Below, piece after piece: positions 44,521 through 56,044 of a stretch of 64,000 nt of DNA; position 1 is the first letter of the stretch, and every line of letters begins with the position of its first letter. The stretch lies in contig NZ_JAILPX010000088.1 of the NCBI RefSeq assembly GCF_024699275.1, forward strand, positions 1 through 64,000, written 5' to 3'. The stretch comes from Selenomonas sp. (GTDB lineage Bacteria > Bacillota_C > Negativicutes > Selenomonadales > Selenomonadaceae). The translations under genes and the position numbers were made by a program. The notes beneath the pieces were generated by a model. That model searched no databases. It was not told the origin of the DNA and saw nothing but the letters and a program-made list of their open reading frames with translations.

Positions 44521-46185
44521 TTACTTAAACTCCACAAACTCATCAATACGGGCGCCGCCCTTAATCATCGGCTCCACAAAACTGCGCCACACATTGAGGA
44601 CAATCACCCGCGGATGGTCTTTATCCTCCAGGGCCCGCTTCAGAGCCTCGGCAAATTCATCCTGGGTGGAAACCGTTTCCGCCTTGATGCCAAAACTGCC
44701 GGCATAGGCCGCATAATCCATGGGATAATCAAATTCACAGGCAATATACCGTTCCTGATACATGACCTTCTGCAACTGGCGAATCATCCCCAAGCTGGTA
44801 TTGTTGACAATCAAAGAAATCACCGGCAGTTGCAGCCGGGCAATGGTATAGAATTCATTGCCGGTCATCTTTATGCCGCCATCACCAGCCACGTGAATGA
44901 CCCGGCGGCTGCCGCCATAGTACAGCTGTGCCCCCATGGCCGCAGGCAAGCCAAAGCCCATGGTTCCCAAACCGCCAGATGTCAGCCAGGTACGGGGCTC
45001 TTCGATGCGCAAATGCAGAGCGGCCCACATCTGATGCTGGCCCACATCCGTAGCAAAGGCATAGGGCTTGCCACGGGTAGCCATAGCCACCTGATGCAGT
45101 GCCCAGGGAACGGTCAGGCGATTGACATGGTAGTCATAATCATAGGTTTCCTTCCAGGACTGAAGCTGCTGCCACCATTCTGTAATATCACCGGTGGATT
45201 CCTGCTTCATGAGCAGTCCCAAAATCACCTTCATATCCCCGGCCAGCCCCAGGCTGTTGCCGATGTTCTTATCGATTTCCGCCGGGTCAATATCGATATG
45301 GATAAATTTCGTATCCTGGGTATACTTCTTCACATTGCCGGTCTGCCGGTCGCCAAACCGGCTGCCGATGGCAATGATTAAATCCGCAGCGGCAATGGCA
45401 TGATTGGCTGCCTTTTCCCCATGCATCCCAGCAAAGCCCAGGGACAGGGGATGCTCCCGAGGAATAGCCCCCAGCCCCATCAGGGTATGGGCCACCGGCA
45501 GGTTGTACTTTTCCACAAAGGCCGTAACCTCAGCTGTAGCACCTGCAGAGATTACACCGCCGCCCACGATGACCACGGGCTTTTGCGCCTTGACGATTTC
45601 CTGCGCCGCTTCTGCAGCGCAAATCAGAAAGTCCGCATCCGGCTTGCCTTTTTTCTGCGCTTCCCGGGAAAGTTCCTCCCAAACCACCTCCTGGAAGAAC
45701 AAGTCCCGGGGCACATCCACCAGTACAGGCCCCGGACGCCCCCTCCGGGCAAGTGTAAAGGCCTCTCGGATTGTGCTCACCAGACGCCGTGCATCCTTAA
45801 CCTTATAATTATGCTTGGTGATGGGCATGGTCACATCCAGAATATCCGTTTCTTGAAAGGCATCCCTGCCCAAAAGCGCCGTATCCACCTGGCCTGTGAT
45901 GGCCACCACAGGAATGGAATCCATAAAGGCCGTAGCCAGACCGGTCACCAGATTCGTTGCTCCCGGTCCCGATGTGGCGATACAGACACCGACTTTTCCT
46001 GAAGCACGGGCATAGCCGTCAGCGGCATGGGCGGCATTTTGCTCGTGGGTCACAAGGACCTGTTGAATCTCCTGGCTATCATATAGCGCGTCATACAAAG
46101 GCAGAATCATCCCTCCAGGATAGCCAAACACCGTATCGACGCCCTGTTCTCTTAAACAGGCAACGACTGCCTGCGCTCCATTCAT
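44521..46185 (-). CDS. ilvB: Acetolactate synthase large subunit
   Basis: 554 residues. TPP/FAD enzyme that makes acetolactate or acetohydroxybutyrate. Conserved parts are FGYPGGMILPLYDAL, the catalytic Glu in THEQNAAHAADGYARASG, GRPGPVLVDVPRD, and the TPP-binding HVAGDGGIKMT ... NNTSLGMIRQ. It is the last gene of the operon, far from its small subunit ilvN, which is first. The start is 3 bases after leuB. Confidence 0.95.
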   Translation of the reverse strand: MNGAQAVVACLREQGVDTVFGYPGGMILPLYDALYDSQEIQQVLVTHEQNAAHAADGYARASGKVGVCIATSGPGATNLVTGLATAFMDSIPVVAITGQVDTALLGRDAFQETDILDVTMPITKHNYKVKDARRLVSTIREAFTLARRGRPGPVLVDVPRDLFFQEVVWEELSREAQKKGKPDADFLICAAEAAQEIVKAQKPVVIVGGGVISAGATAEVTAFVEKYNLPVAHTLMGLGAIPREHPLSLGFAGMHGEKAANHAIAAADLIIAIGSRFGDRQTGNVKKYTQDTKFIHIDIDPAEIDKNIGNSLGLAGDMKVILGLLMKQESTGDITEWWQQLQSWKETYDYDYHVNRLTVPWALHQVAMATRGKPYAFATDVGQHQMWAALHLRIEEPRTWLTSGGLGTMGFGLPAAMGAQLYYGGSRRVIHVAGDGGIKMTGNEFYTIARLQLPVISLIVNNTSLGMIRQLQKVMYQERYIACEFDYPMDYAAYAGSFGIKAETVSTQDEFAEALKRALEDKDHPRVIVLNVWRSFVEPMIKGGARIDEFVEFK

Positions 46186-46188
46186 AAC

Positions 46189-47256
46189 TTACACCCTCTC
46201 GCTGATGATCTTGGTCATTTCACTGGTATTAACCCTGGTAAAACCATCCTTCCAAAGGTCCGGCGTGCGATAGCCCTCGGCCAGCGCCTTATCCACCGCT
46301 GCCTCAACAGCAGCTGCGGCCTGTTCCTCACGGAGCGAATAGCGCAGCAGCATGGCCGCCGACAGGATGGTCCCGATGGGATTGGCAATACCCTTGCCCG
46401 CAATATCCGGAGCGCTGCCATGGATAGGTTCGTAAAGGCTGGTGCTGGTACCAATGGAGGCCGAGGGCAGCATGCCGATGGAACCGCCCACTACAGCAGC
46501 CTCATCGGACAGGATATCCCCAAAGAGATTCCCTGTCACAATCACATCAAACTGGGTGGGCTTAACCGCAATCTGCATGGCACAGTTATCCACATAGAGA
46601 TTATTACACTCCACCTCGGGATACTCCTCAGCTACTTTTCCCACCGTCCTGCGCCAGAGGCGTGAGGTAGCCAGGACATTGGACTTATCCACGGACGTAA
46701 CCTTCCCCCGGCGCAATTTAGCCGTTTCAAAGGCCAATCTGGCGATGCGCTCTACTTCCGGTACGGAATAATTTTCCAAATCCCAGGCCCGTTCTACGCC
46801 ATTATGCTGTTCAGACTCACATTTTTCCCCAAAATAGATGCCGCCAATCAGTTCCCGGACGATAACCAGATCAGCTCCCCGGACCAGTTCCGGCTTCAAG
46901 GGGGAATATTCGATGAGGGCATCGGCGACCTTCACAGGGCGCAGATTGGCATAGAGCCCTAGCTCCTTACGCAGGCCCAGGATTGCTTTTTCCGGGCGCT
47001 TGGCCGGGTCCACCTTGTCCCATTTATCGCCGCCCACAGCACCAAACAACACGCCATCTGCAGCCTTGCAGGCCGCAATGGTCTCCTGGGGCAGCGGAGT
47101 GCCAAATTTATCATAGGCTGTGCCGCCGGCATCGTGGTAGGTGTATTCCAGCCCCAGATTAAACTTCTTATCCACATGTTTTAAGACATCTACTGCTGCA
47201 TCGGTGATTTCCTTCCCGATACCATCACCGGGAATAACCGTAATCTTATAGGCCAT
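46189..47256 (-). CDS. leuB: 3-isopropylmalate dehydrogenase
   Basis: 355 residues. Oxidative decarboxylation in leucine synthesis. ITVIPGDGIGKEI at the start, RELIGGIYFG about 138, GNLFGDILSDEAAVVGGSIG about 243, and EPIHGSAPDIAGKGIANP about 285 (NAD specificity). 12 bases after leuD. Confidence 0.96.
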   Translation of the reverse strand: MAYKITVIPGDGIGKEITDAAVDVLKHVDKKFNLGLEYTYHDAGGTAYDKFGTPLPQETIAACKAADGVLFGAVGGDKWDKVDPAKRPEKAILGLRKELGLYANLRPVKVADALIEYSPLKPELVRGADLVIVRELIGGIYFGEKCESEQHNGVERAWDLENYSVPEVERIARLAFETAKLRRGKVTSVDKSNVLATSRLWRRTVGKVAEEYPEVECNNLYVDNCAMQIAVKPTQFDVIVTGNLFGDILSDEAAVVGGSIGMLPSASIGTSTSLYEPIHGSAPDIAGKGIANPIGTILSAAMLLRYSLREEQAAAAVEAAVDKALAEGYRTPDLWKDGFTRVNTSEMTKIISERV

Positions 47257-47268
47257 ATGTCCTCCCCC

Positions 47269-47757
47269 TTATCCTTTCCCTTTGATGTACTCAATCAAGC
47301 CCCCCGCTTCTGCAATCTCCTGCACAAAGCCCGGCAGGGGATGGGCATGAAATACATCCCCGGTGGTGAGGTTCTTGATTTCCCCTGTGTTGACATCCAC
47401 CTGCAGTTTATCATCGGCATGGATCTTTTCCACATCCTCACCGATTTCCAGCAAGGGCAGACCGATATTGATGCCGTTGCGGTAAAAGATGCGGGCAAAA
47501 CTAGCGGCAATGACCACGGGAATTCCCGAGGCCTTGATGGCCACCGGCGCATGCTCCCGGGAGGAACCGCAGCCAAAATTGCGGCCTCCCACCATGATAT
47601 CGCCCTCCTGGACGCTGCCGGCAAAGCTTTCATCAATATCCACCATGCAATGGCTGGCCAGTTCTTTGGGATCAAAGGTATTCAAATATCGCGCCGGGAT
47701 AATCACATCGGTATCGATATTATCGCCATAGCGCCAAACTTTTCCTTCCAGTTTCAT
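47269..47757 (-). CDS. leuD: 3-isopropylmalate dehydratase small subunit
   Basis: 162 residues. [19 protein letters not shown], then [14 protein letters not shown] (substrate loop) and [22 protein letters not shown] barrel. The short form belongs with the HacA-type LeuC. Start at 47757, one base after leuC, with AGGAGG. Confidence 0.95.
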   Translation of the reverse strand: MKLEGKVWRYGDNIDTDVIIPARYLNTFDPKELASHCMVDIDESFAGSVQEGDIMVGGRNFGCGSSREHAPVAIKASGIPVVIAASFARIFYRNGINIGLPLLEIGEDVEKIHADDKLQVDVNTGEIKNLTTGDVFHAHPLPGFVQEIAEAGGLIEYIKGKG

Positions 47758-47758
47758 T

Positions 47759-49021
47759 TCACCGTACCTCCTCTGCCGTGGCAATCCGGCCTAAGATTGC
47801 ACTTGCCGCCGCCACATGCGGGCCCGCCAAGTAGACTTCACTATCCACATGCCCCATACGGCCGCGGAAGTTGCGGTTGGTCGTGGAAACACACTTCTCC
47901 CCAGCCGCCATAATGCCCATATAGCCCCCCAGGCAGGGACCGCAGGTGGGCGTGGACACTGCGCAGTCTGCATCCAGGAAGATGTCAATATACCCCCGTT
48001 TCATGGCCTCCCGGTAAACGGCCGGACTGCCGGGAATCACGATACAGCGTACGCCTTCCGCCACCTTATGCCCCTTAAAAATTTCCGCTGCAATCTGCAG
48101 GTCTTCTAACCGCCCATTGGTGCAGGAACCGATAATCACCTGCTGGATGGCGATGGGCGTTTCGATATCCTCCACCCGCCGGGTGTTTCCTGGCAGATGG
48201 GGAAACGCCACCACCGGCTTCAACGACGATAAATCAATCGTCACGGTCTGGCAATAGACCGCATCTTCATCGGCGGCCACCGGTTCAAAGGGCTTCGTCA
48301 CTCTCTCCTTTACATAGGCAGCCGTCACTTCATCATAGGGGAAGATGCCCGCCTTGCCCCCCGCTTCAATGGCCATATTGGAAATGGTGAGCCTGTCCGT
48401 CATGGTTAGGGATTTCACCCCATCCCCGGCAAATTCCAGCGCTTTATAGAGGGCTCCATCCACGCCAATCTGCCCAATCAGGGTCAGGATTACATCCTTG
48501 CCACTGATGCCTGCCGGCTTTTGCCCCGTAAGTTCCACCTTGATGGCCTGCGGCACCTTAAACCAGGCCTCGCCGGTTGCCATCGCGGCCCCTAAATCCG
48601 TAGAACCTACACCGGTTGCAAAGCCATTGACAGCACCGTATGTGCAGGTATGGGAATCGGCCCCAATGGTCAGCATCCCCGGTGCCACAATGCCCTTTTC
48701 CGGCAGGATGACATGCTCTATGCCTACACGGCCCTGTTCAAAATAATGAACAATTTTGTGCTTAATGGCAAAATCCCGCACAATCTTGGCCAGTTCTGCA
48801 GATTTGATATCCTTGGCCGGCTGAAAATGATCTGGAACCAATGCAATCTTTGCCGGGTCAAAGACCGGACGCCCAATGCTTTCAAAGATCTTAATGGAGG
48901 GTGGGGCCGTAATATCATTGGCCAGCACCATATCCAGTTTACAGGTCACCAGCTGGCCCGCTTCCACACATTCCAGCCCGGCGTGTTGCGCAAGAATCTT
49001 CTCGCTCATCGTCATACCCAT
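47759..49021 (-). CDS. leuC: 3-isopropylmalate dehydratase large subunit
   Basis: 420 residues, the shorter archaeal/HacA-type form (the proteobacterial form is about 466). 4Fe-4S cysteines are in GSCTNGR (about 300) and [14 protein letters not shown] (about 360). [20 protein letters not shown] is the substrate region. Starts at 49021 with GGGAGAG; ATG codons at positions 3 and 5 are alternatives. A terminator-like hairpin separates it from ilvC. Confidence 0.95.
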   Translation of the reverse strand: MGMTMSEKILAQHAGLECVEAGQLVTCKLDMVLANDITAPPSIKIFESIGRPVFDPAKIALVPDHFQPAKDIKSAELAKIVRDFAIKHKIVHYFEQGRVGIEHVILPEKGIVAPGMLTIGADSHTCTYGAVNGFATGVGSTDLGAAMATGEAWFKVPQAIKVELTGQKPAGISGKDVILTLIGQIGVDGALYKALEFAGDGVKSLTMTDRLTISNMAIEAGGKAGIFPYDEVTAAYVKERVTKPFEPVAADEDAVYCQTVTIDLSSLKPVVAFPHLPGNTRRVEDIETPIAIQQVIIGSCTNGRLEDLQIAAEIFKGHKVAEGVRCIVIPGSPAVYREAMKRGYIDIFLDADCAVSTPTCGPCLGGYMGIMAAGEKCVSTTNRNFRGRMGHVDSEVYLAGPHVAAASAILGRIATAEEVR

Positions 49022-49042
49022 GCTCTCACTCTCCCTTTACGA

Positions 49043-49080
49043 TAAGAAAAGCCTTCCCGATAGGTGGAAGGGAAGGCTTC
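49043..49080 (-). terminator. Internal terminator between ilvC and leuC
   Basis: GAAGCCTTCCC and GGGAAGGCTTTTC on the minus strand. It lies inside the branched-chain cluster and would lower expression of leuCDB-ilvB relative to ilvNC unless another promoter exists; I see none in the 25 bases before leuC. Confidence 0.75.
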
Positions 49081-49144
49081 TCACTATTGTTCAATTCAAA
49101 CATTCGACTTAAATGGACATATTCCTTCTAAAAGGAGGCTGCGC

Positions 49145-50672
<1,528 letters not shown>

Positions 50673-50711
50673 CCTGCAATCCCCCTCTGGAATCGTACAT
50701 CACACGCAAAC

Positions 50712-50740
50712 ATCATAGCACATTCGCCGCGTACATTCAA
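50712..50740 (-). promoter_or_regulatory. ilvN promoter, proximal
   Basis: TTGAAT, 17 bases, TATGAT, giving a leader of about 30 nt. Confidence 0.65.
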
Positions 50741-50765
50741 CATGTAAAGCTGTAAATATGTATAC

Positions 50766-50794
50766 ATTATTACGCGAATAAACATTTTTGTCAA
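50766..50794 (-). promoter_or_regulatory. ilvN promoter, distal
   Basis: TTGACA, 17 bases, AATAAT in an AT-rich stretch. No T-box or leader peptide rich in branched-chain codons was found between it and ilvN. Confidence 0.65.
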
Positions 50795-50965
50795 CAGTAT
50801 TATGTAACTTTTTTATTTATTTTTATACGTTTTTTATATCTTATTCCATTGTGAGAAAACACTTGCCGCTGACTCTATTGCCGGTATTATACCTTTGTCC
50901 ATGACAGGAGATTAAAAAGTTTTTCTTGTTACTTTTTTCAAAAAATTGCCAGCGAACCCTTCCCC
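50795..50965. other. AT-rich spacer between ilvN and mutY promoters
   Basis: Divergent upstream region. It is AT-rich next to ilvN and I see no additional gene or clear hairpin. Confidence 0.5.
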
Positions 50966-50995
50966 TTGCAGCCAGCAGCAGGGATATGATACAAT
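50966..50995 (+). promoter_or_regulatory. Promoter of mutY
   Basis: TTGCAG, 18 bases, TACAAT, start about 51003. Confidence 0.6.
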
Positions 50996-51040
50996 TAGCC
51001 CCATTACCAAAAAGTCATGAATCACAGAAAGGACCTTATC

Positions 51041-52162
51041 GTGCGTCAAAAAATAACGATTCCCCATACAGAACTCATTCCCGCCCTGCTGCAGGAATTG
51101 CCCCAATGGTACCGTCAGCAGGCAGAGCAACGGGAACTGCCCTGGCGCAGCTCCCCCACGCCCTACCATACCTGGCTTTCGGAAATCATGCTGCAACAGA
51201 CCAGGGCCCAGGCGGTCATTCCCTATTACGAGCGCTTTCTCAATGCCCTGCCGGATATCCAGTCCCTGGCCAGCTGCGACGAGGAACAACTGATGAAACT
51301 CTGGCAGGGCTTAGGTTACTATTCCCGGGGCCGCAACCTCAAAAAAGCCGCCGTAGAAATCCAGCAAAAATACCAAGGAAAACTCCCCGCAGATTTTGAC
51401 CTTTTGTTGGCCCTGCCCGGCATTGGCCGCTATACTGCCAGTGCCATCGGTTCCATTGCCTTCGGACTGCCCTTACCAGCCGTTGACGGCAATGTGCTGC
51501 GGGTGCTCTCCCGGGCGCTGGCTTCACTTGCCGATATCGCCGCCCCGGCCACCAAAAAAGCTTTAGAAGAAGCCCTTGCGCCCCACTACCCCCAGGGAAA
51601 GATTGCCGGCGAACTCAATCAGGCCTTTATGGATTTAGGGGCCACCCTTTGCCTACCCAAGGGAAAGCCCCATTGTGCCCACTGTCCGCTGAAAAAACTT
51701 TGCCTGGCCCATGCCGAGGGAATAGAACAGCAGCTCCCCTGCAAGAGCTCCCCCCGCCAACGCCGCATAGAACAGCGGACGGTATTGCTCCTGACCATGC
51801 AGGGCCGTGTTGCCCTGCACCAGCGGCCTGCACGAGGACTGTTAGCCGGCCTATGGGAATTCCCCAATCTCAGCGGCAAACTCGTCAAAGAAGACGTAGA
51901 AACCTGGTTGAAGAGACAGGGCTATACCTGGCTGAACATACGCCCCCTGCCGGCAGCCAAACACATCTTTTCCCATATCGAATGGCAGCTTTCAGGGTGG
52001 CAGATAAAACTTGCCAGTTCTTCGGGTTCAACCGTTGCCGAAGAAGCCCCGCCTTTCGTCTGGGCGACCGGACAGGAACTGGCTGAAAAATACAGCATGC
52101 CTTCTGCCTTCCAATATTATTTAGCAGAAATTCCCAGCGAAAAGCAGGATTTATATCAGTAA
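51041..52162 (+). CDS. mutY: Adenine DNA glycosylase
   Basis: 373 residues. Removes adenine paired with 8-oxoguanine. Helix-hairpin-helix LLALPGIGRYTASAIGS, catalytic Glu in WLSEIMLQQTR, a 4Fe-4S loop CLPKGKPHCAHCPLKKLC, and a C-terminal NUDIX-like MutT domain (RPARGLLAGLWEFPN). Start taken at the GTG 51041, 7 bases after AAAGGA; an ATG at 51017 is upstream but has no such site. Confidence 0.94.
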   Translation: MRQKITIPHTELIPALLQELPQWYRQQAEQRELPWRSSPTPYHTWLSEIMLQQTRAQAVIPYYERFLNALPDIQSLASCDEEQLMKLWQGLGYYSRGRNLKKAAVEIQQKYQGKLPADFDLLLALPGIGRYTASAIGSIAFGLPLPAVDGNVLRVLSRALASLADIAAPATKKALEEALAPHYPQGKIAGELNQAFMDLGATLCLPKGKPHCAHCPLKKLCLAHAEGIEQQLPCKSSPRQRRIEQRTVLLLTMQGRVALHQRPARGLLAGLWEFPNLSGKLVKEDVETWLKRQGYTWLNIRPLPAAKHIFSHIEWQLSGWQIKLASSSGSTVAEEAPPFVWATGQELAEKYSMPSAFQYYLAEIPSEKQDLYQ

Positions 52163-52230
52163 ACACGAATAGAAAATAATGATGAGATAAAAGGGTAAGG
52201 GATACAAATAGAAATGGAGAGGTGTTATAC

Positions 52231-54285
52231 ATGTTCAACATCCTGAAAATGCAAAAAAAAGCCGAGGCAGCTGCCCCCACAGCCCCTGCGGCCCCAATTT
52301 CCCCAACAGTCACAAATTCCCCCGATATAAAAACCGCCTACCTGGGCAAAAACGACCTGACGTCTTTGCGCTTAAAGGAACTGGTGGATGTGGCAGAAGG
52401 TGCCGCATTAGTCATTGGCTTTGTTTCCCCCGATGTGGATGTCCCCGAGGCAGCCCGGCAGATTAAAGCCGAAATTCCTGCCACGACAAAACTATTGCTG
52501 ATGACCACATCCGGTGAGCTCTGCCGCACACAGGGTAGTCATACCCTTTACTGCGAGGCGCCAGAGCAGCGGGGAAAGATTCTTCTGCAGGCTTTCTCCA
52601 AGCGCATGATTGAAGATATGTACACCATGCATATCCCACTTCCCGATGAAGATTTGCGCAGCGGCTCGGTAAACATGACCGTCAATGACCGCGTAGAAGC
52701 TATCCGCCGGGAAATTGATAAACATCAGCCCCCCTTCCGTTTAAGTGTGGGCCACACCTTTGCCATGGTCTATATCGATGGGGTGTCCAGCTGCGAAACC
52801 TTTGTTTCCCAGGCCATGTTCGCTTCCGGCAAATTCCCGATTCCCTTTATCGGCGGCAGTTCTGCCGGCAATCTGGATTTTGCCCACACCTATATCTACG
52901 ACGACAACCAATGCCTGGAAAACCATGCCGTCATCATTCTCGTGCGTCTGCATAAGGACTATCGTTATGGCATATTCAAGTCCCAGGCGGTTGAGCGCAC
53001 CGATACATCAGTAATCGTGGGCTCCGCCAACAGCGCCCTGCGTTACATTGAAACGGTGGAAGGGCCGGAAGGCGAAGTTCCCATCATCGATGCCCTGAAG
53101 AATTATTTCCATGTGGACACCGCTGCTGAAGTACAGACGAAGATGCAGGATTATACCTTCGCCACCGATATCAACGGCGAAGACTTTATCCGTACGCTTT
53201 CCAGTATCGATGAAGCCAATAACCGCATCAATTTCTTCTGCGATGTGGTAACCGGTGAACGCTTATATCTGATGAAACGCGTTTCGCTGGCAAACTCTCT
53301 GTCCCGTGATTTGCAGGAATACAACAAAAACAAGCCGGCTCCCATCGGCGGCATCTTGAACGACTGCATCCTGCGCCGTCTGGGTTATCCCGAGGAAATC
53401 AAACATATCGATGAATTCAAGGACATTCCCGTAGCCGGTTTTTCCAGCTTTGGCGAAATTGCCGGCCTCCATGTAAATGAGACCATCACGGCCATCTTCT
53501 TCTATCATGTAGCGGAAGGCAGCACCTTTACCGATGAATACATCGATAATTTTGCCCATATCTACGCCAATTGCAATGCCTTCTTCTACAACCGCATCAT
53601 CGACCGGCAGAAACTCACCGAACGGCTCAAGGACAACCTCATTGGCATGTTCCAGGATTATCAGTCCAAGATGCCGGATATCGTCAAGACCATCATGCGG
53701 ATGTCTGAAGATGTAGACCTGATTCAGAACGCCATCAAACAGCTGTCTGGCGGTATTGACAAACAGAATGGTATCTTCAACCAGCTGATGGATCAGAATC
53801 GGGAAATCACACCGAAACTGGATATGCTTTCCCAGAGTACCCAAAAGATTGACGATGTGATGAAGATGATCAACGAAATCGCCGCGCAAACGAATCTGTT
53901 GGCCCTCAATGCAGCCATCGAAGCCGCCAGAGCCGGAGAGGCTGGTCGTGGATTCTCCGTTGTTGCTCAGGAAGTCCGCAAGCTTTCGGAAAACACCCAG
54001 ACAAACCTCCATGTTTCGGACGAGGCCATCAGTTCCCTGCTCCACGATGTGAATGAAATCGATAAGATTCTGGAAGAGAACAAGGACTTTGAGCAGCGGA
54101 TCAATGAGTTTGACGAAAACTTCTCCAAACAGATGCGGGATTTGCATAAGAATCTCAATGAAGGGATCAGTCATATCCAGAAATCCACCCAATCCATCAA
54201 GGCCTTGGAAGCCATTAATGAGCGCACCAGTCAGGAATTGGAAAAACTGACCACGACCATCCATAATATTGAAATGGGTATCTGA
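52231..54285 (+). CDS. FIST-domain methyl-accepting chemotaxis protein, soluble
   Basis: 684 residues. After a low-complexity Ala/Pro linker, a FIST N domain (about 40-250, GNDL-like [43 protein letters not shown]) and a FIST C domain (about 250-410, [20 protein letters not shown]) precede a coiled coil and the chemoreceptor signalling tip ([38 protein letters not shown]). I see no membrane helix, so it should act in the cytoplasm. FIST domains bind small ligands, possibly amino acids. The start has GGAGAGG 8 bases upstream. No che genes are nearby. Confidence 0.88.
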   Translation: MFNILKMQKKAEAAAPTAPAAPISPTVTNSPDIKTAYLGKNDLTSLRLKELVDVAEGAALVIGFVSPDVDVPEAARQIKAEIPATTKLLLMTTSGELCRTQGSHTLYCEAPEQRGKILLQAFSKRMIEDMYTMHIPLPDEDLRSGSVNMTVNDRVEAIRREIDKHQPPFRLSVGHTFAMVYIDGVSSCETFVSQAMFASGKFPIPFIGGSSAGNLDFAHTYIYDDNQCLENHAVIILVRLHKDYRYGIFKSQAVERTDTSVIVGSANSALRYIETVEGPEGEVPIIDALKNYFHVDTAAEVQTKMQDYTFATDINGEDFIRTLSSIDEANNRINFFCDVVTGERLYLMKRVSLANSLSRDLQEYNKNKPAPIGGILNDCILRRLGYPEEIKHIDEFKDIPVAGFSSFGEIAGLHVNETITAIFFYHVAEGSTFTDEYIDNFAHIYANCNAFFYNRIIDRQKLTERLKDNLIGMFQDYQSKMPDIVKTIMRMSEDVDLIQNAIKQLSGGIDKQNGIFNQLMDQNREITPKLDMLSQSTQKIDDVMKMINEIAAQTNLLALNAAIEAARAGEAGRGFSVVAQEVRKLSENTQTNLHVSDEAISSLLHDVNEIDKILEENKDFEQRINEFDENFSKQMRDLHKNLNEGISHIQKSTQSIKALEAINERTSQELEKLTTTIHNIEMGI

Positions 54286-54310
54286 TTAGCAGTGTGCTGA
54301 CATAAAATAG

Positions 54311-54358
54311 AAAGCCCTCCATAAGTTAGATTAATCGTTCTAACTTATGGAGGGCTTT
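54311..54358. terminator. Terminator hairpin after the FIST receptor gene
   Basis: AAAGCCCTCCATAAGTTAGA and TCTAACTTATGGAGGGCTTT are exact partners, T-rich on both sides. It resembles the hairpin at 32475-32522. Confidence 0.85.
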
Positions 54359-54383
54359 GTATATTCATCAACACGCCTTTTGC

Positions 54384-54990
54384 AAATTGCAGTTTGTCAC
54401 TGTTATTGCGTGCTTCCTTTTTTGTTACAACTCAGTTGGCGCGGAGGTGGTAATACTTTTCGCCGTCCCACTAAATGGCCCACAAGAATACGTTTGAACT
54501 TTTTAGTTGTCTGCGCCGGGCAAGCCAACGGCGCGTACGTTCAGCTCAGTATCCAGTTTATGCCTTTTGTGGACCAGTCCTCACTGCGTTCGGACAATCG
54601 TTCCAAGGCGAAAAGCAACACCACCTCCGCGCTAAGTTACCTTTAACTAACCTGTATTTTTCGTCGTGATAAGCAGCAAGTACATCGATGTTCTCGCTAC
54701 GGGAGCAGCGCGTTCGTGGCAATTGCATAGGTTGTAGCTTTGGGGTGAGCGGGGAGTGATTTTCTGTCCGGAGCGACTGCCTGAACGCAGTGAAGGCCGG
54801 CCTCAGCAGGGAGCTGCCAGGTCAAGTACGTTGAAAGACGCGCCGTTGGCCTGCCCGGCGCAGGTAACTGGACAGCTCTATTTTACGAGGGGGCCGTTTT
54901 AGCGGGAAACAGAAAATTACTTCCCCGTTTGCCCCTGAGCACGCATGAACGGAATACCATTGATATGGACTCCCCAACAAACTGCAAGTT
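54384..54990. mobile_element. Long nested palindromic repeat, relative of the 32547 element
   Basis: Begins AAATTGCAGTTTGTC (54384-54398) and ends with the degenerate inverted copy CAACAAACTGCAAGTT (54975-54990). Bases 54431-54480 match the shorter element at 49 of 50 positions, and ACGCATGAACGGAATACCAT recurs near the right end. Inside there is a second inverted pair, 54511-54535 and 54839-54863, 24 of 25 matching. A further inverted copy of the GCGCGGAGGTGGT block lies at 54607-54638, with a degenerate one near 54893-54937. No credible gene is inside. It fills the 700-base gap between the FIST gene and modC, ending 7 bases from the modC stop. Confidence 0.68.
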
Positions 54991-54997
54991 CCCCTTT

Positions 54998-56044
54998 TCA
55001 GCGGGCCAGCAACATGATATTTTCCGGTGGAAGATACAGGTAAATTTCCGCAGGATTGCCCAGCTTCAACCAGGCAGCCTTGGCCAGTTCCAGGCGCAAA
55101 GGCCGCCCTTCTGTTCCCCGGCAGCGCAACATGATTAAGAAAGAAAATACATCTTCCACCACGTTTACAACCTCCATGGCAAAGGTATTTTCACCGGGAG
55201 TTCTGCGCACTTCCATATAATGGGCCCGGATGGCCGCATAGTGCAGTTCTTCCGGCATCTCCCCTGCCACCTTTAATTCCATTTGCCAATCCAGGGCGCG
55301 AATCCTGTCATCGGCAATTTTCTGTGCAGCAGAGATATTTTTGCAGCCAGTCAGCAGGGTGGCGGCCAGCGTATCCGGATTCCGGAACAATCCCTGCTTC
55401 GTATGCACCGCCTCCATTTGTCCATTGCTGATTACAGCAATGCGGTCAGCCATGCGATAGACTTCCCCCCGGTCATGGGAAACCAGCAAGGCTGCCCCGT
55501 TATAATCGGCCAGTAATCCCCGCATTTCCATTTCCAGCTGCCACTTAAGGTAGCTGTCCAAAGCCGAAAAGGGTTCATCCAACAGCAATAACGCATTGTC
55601 GGCAGCCAGGATTCTGGCCAGTGCCACTCGTTGCTGCTGGCCGCCGGACAGTTCATGGGGATAAGCCTCGGCCAAGTCCTGCAGCTTAAAGCGCTCCAGA
55701 TTTTCCAAGACCTTGCGTTGCTTTTCCGCCTTATTGCCACATGCCACAAAGGCGATATTTTCCCGGATGGTCATATTGGGAAAGAGGGCGTAATTTTGAA
55801 AGAGATAGCCCACCCTGCGCTGCTGCGGCTGCAAATCAATCCCCGCCTCACTATCGTAGAGCACCCGGCCATTCAATACGATTCTGCCCCGGTCCGGATG
55901 TTCCAGACCGGCGATGCATTTCAGGGTCATGCTCTTGCCGCAGCCAGAGGCGCCTAAAAGGGCAAACACTTCATCCTTGACGGAGAACGCGGCCCGCAGG
56001 GTGAAATTGCGCAGCCGCTTTTCGATGTCCACACTCAGTTCCAT
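54998..56044 (-). CDS. modC: Molybdate ABC transporter ATPase
   Basis: 348 residues. Walker A LLGASGCGKSMTLKCIAGLE, signature LSGGQQQRVALARIL, Walker B ALLLLDEPFSALDS, H-loop VSHDRGEVYRMAD, then a C-terminal part that fits a TOBE-type molybdate domain. The ATG at 56044 overlaps modB by 10 bases; a longer open frame to 56131 is inside modB. Cytoplasmic face of the inner membrane. Confidence 0.93.
   Translation of the reverse strand: MELSVDIEKRLRNFTLRAAFSVKDEVFALLGASGCGKSMTLKCIAGLEHPDRGRIVLNGRVLYDSEAGIDLQPQQRRVGYLFQNYALFPNMTIRENIAFVACGNKAEKQRKVLENLERFKLQDLAEAYPHELSGGQQQRVALARILAADNALLLLDEPFSALDSYLKWQLEMEMRGLLADYNGAALLVSHDRGEVYRMADRIAVISNGQMEAVHTKQGLFRNPDTLAATLLTGCKNISAAQKIADDRIRALDWQMELKVAGEMPEELHYAAIRAHYMEVRRTPGENTFAMEVVNVVEDVFSFLIMLRCRGTEGRPLRLELAKAAWLKLGNPAEIYLYLPPENIMLLAR

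Noticed and set aside
50673..50800. T-box or leader peptide controlling ilvN
   Set aside because: No T-box consensus, specifier loop or Leu/Ile/Val-rich short frame in the leader.
52170..52230. Flagellar sigma-28 promoter before the FIST receptor gene
   Set aside because: A TAAA and GATAA pair exists but spacing and the second box do not match the consensus well.
54347..54646. 99-codon frame within the long repeat
   Set aside because: Same reason: translation of the repeat; starts inside the terminator hairpin.
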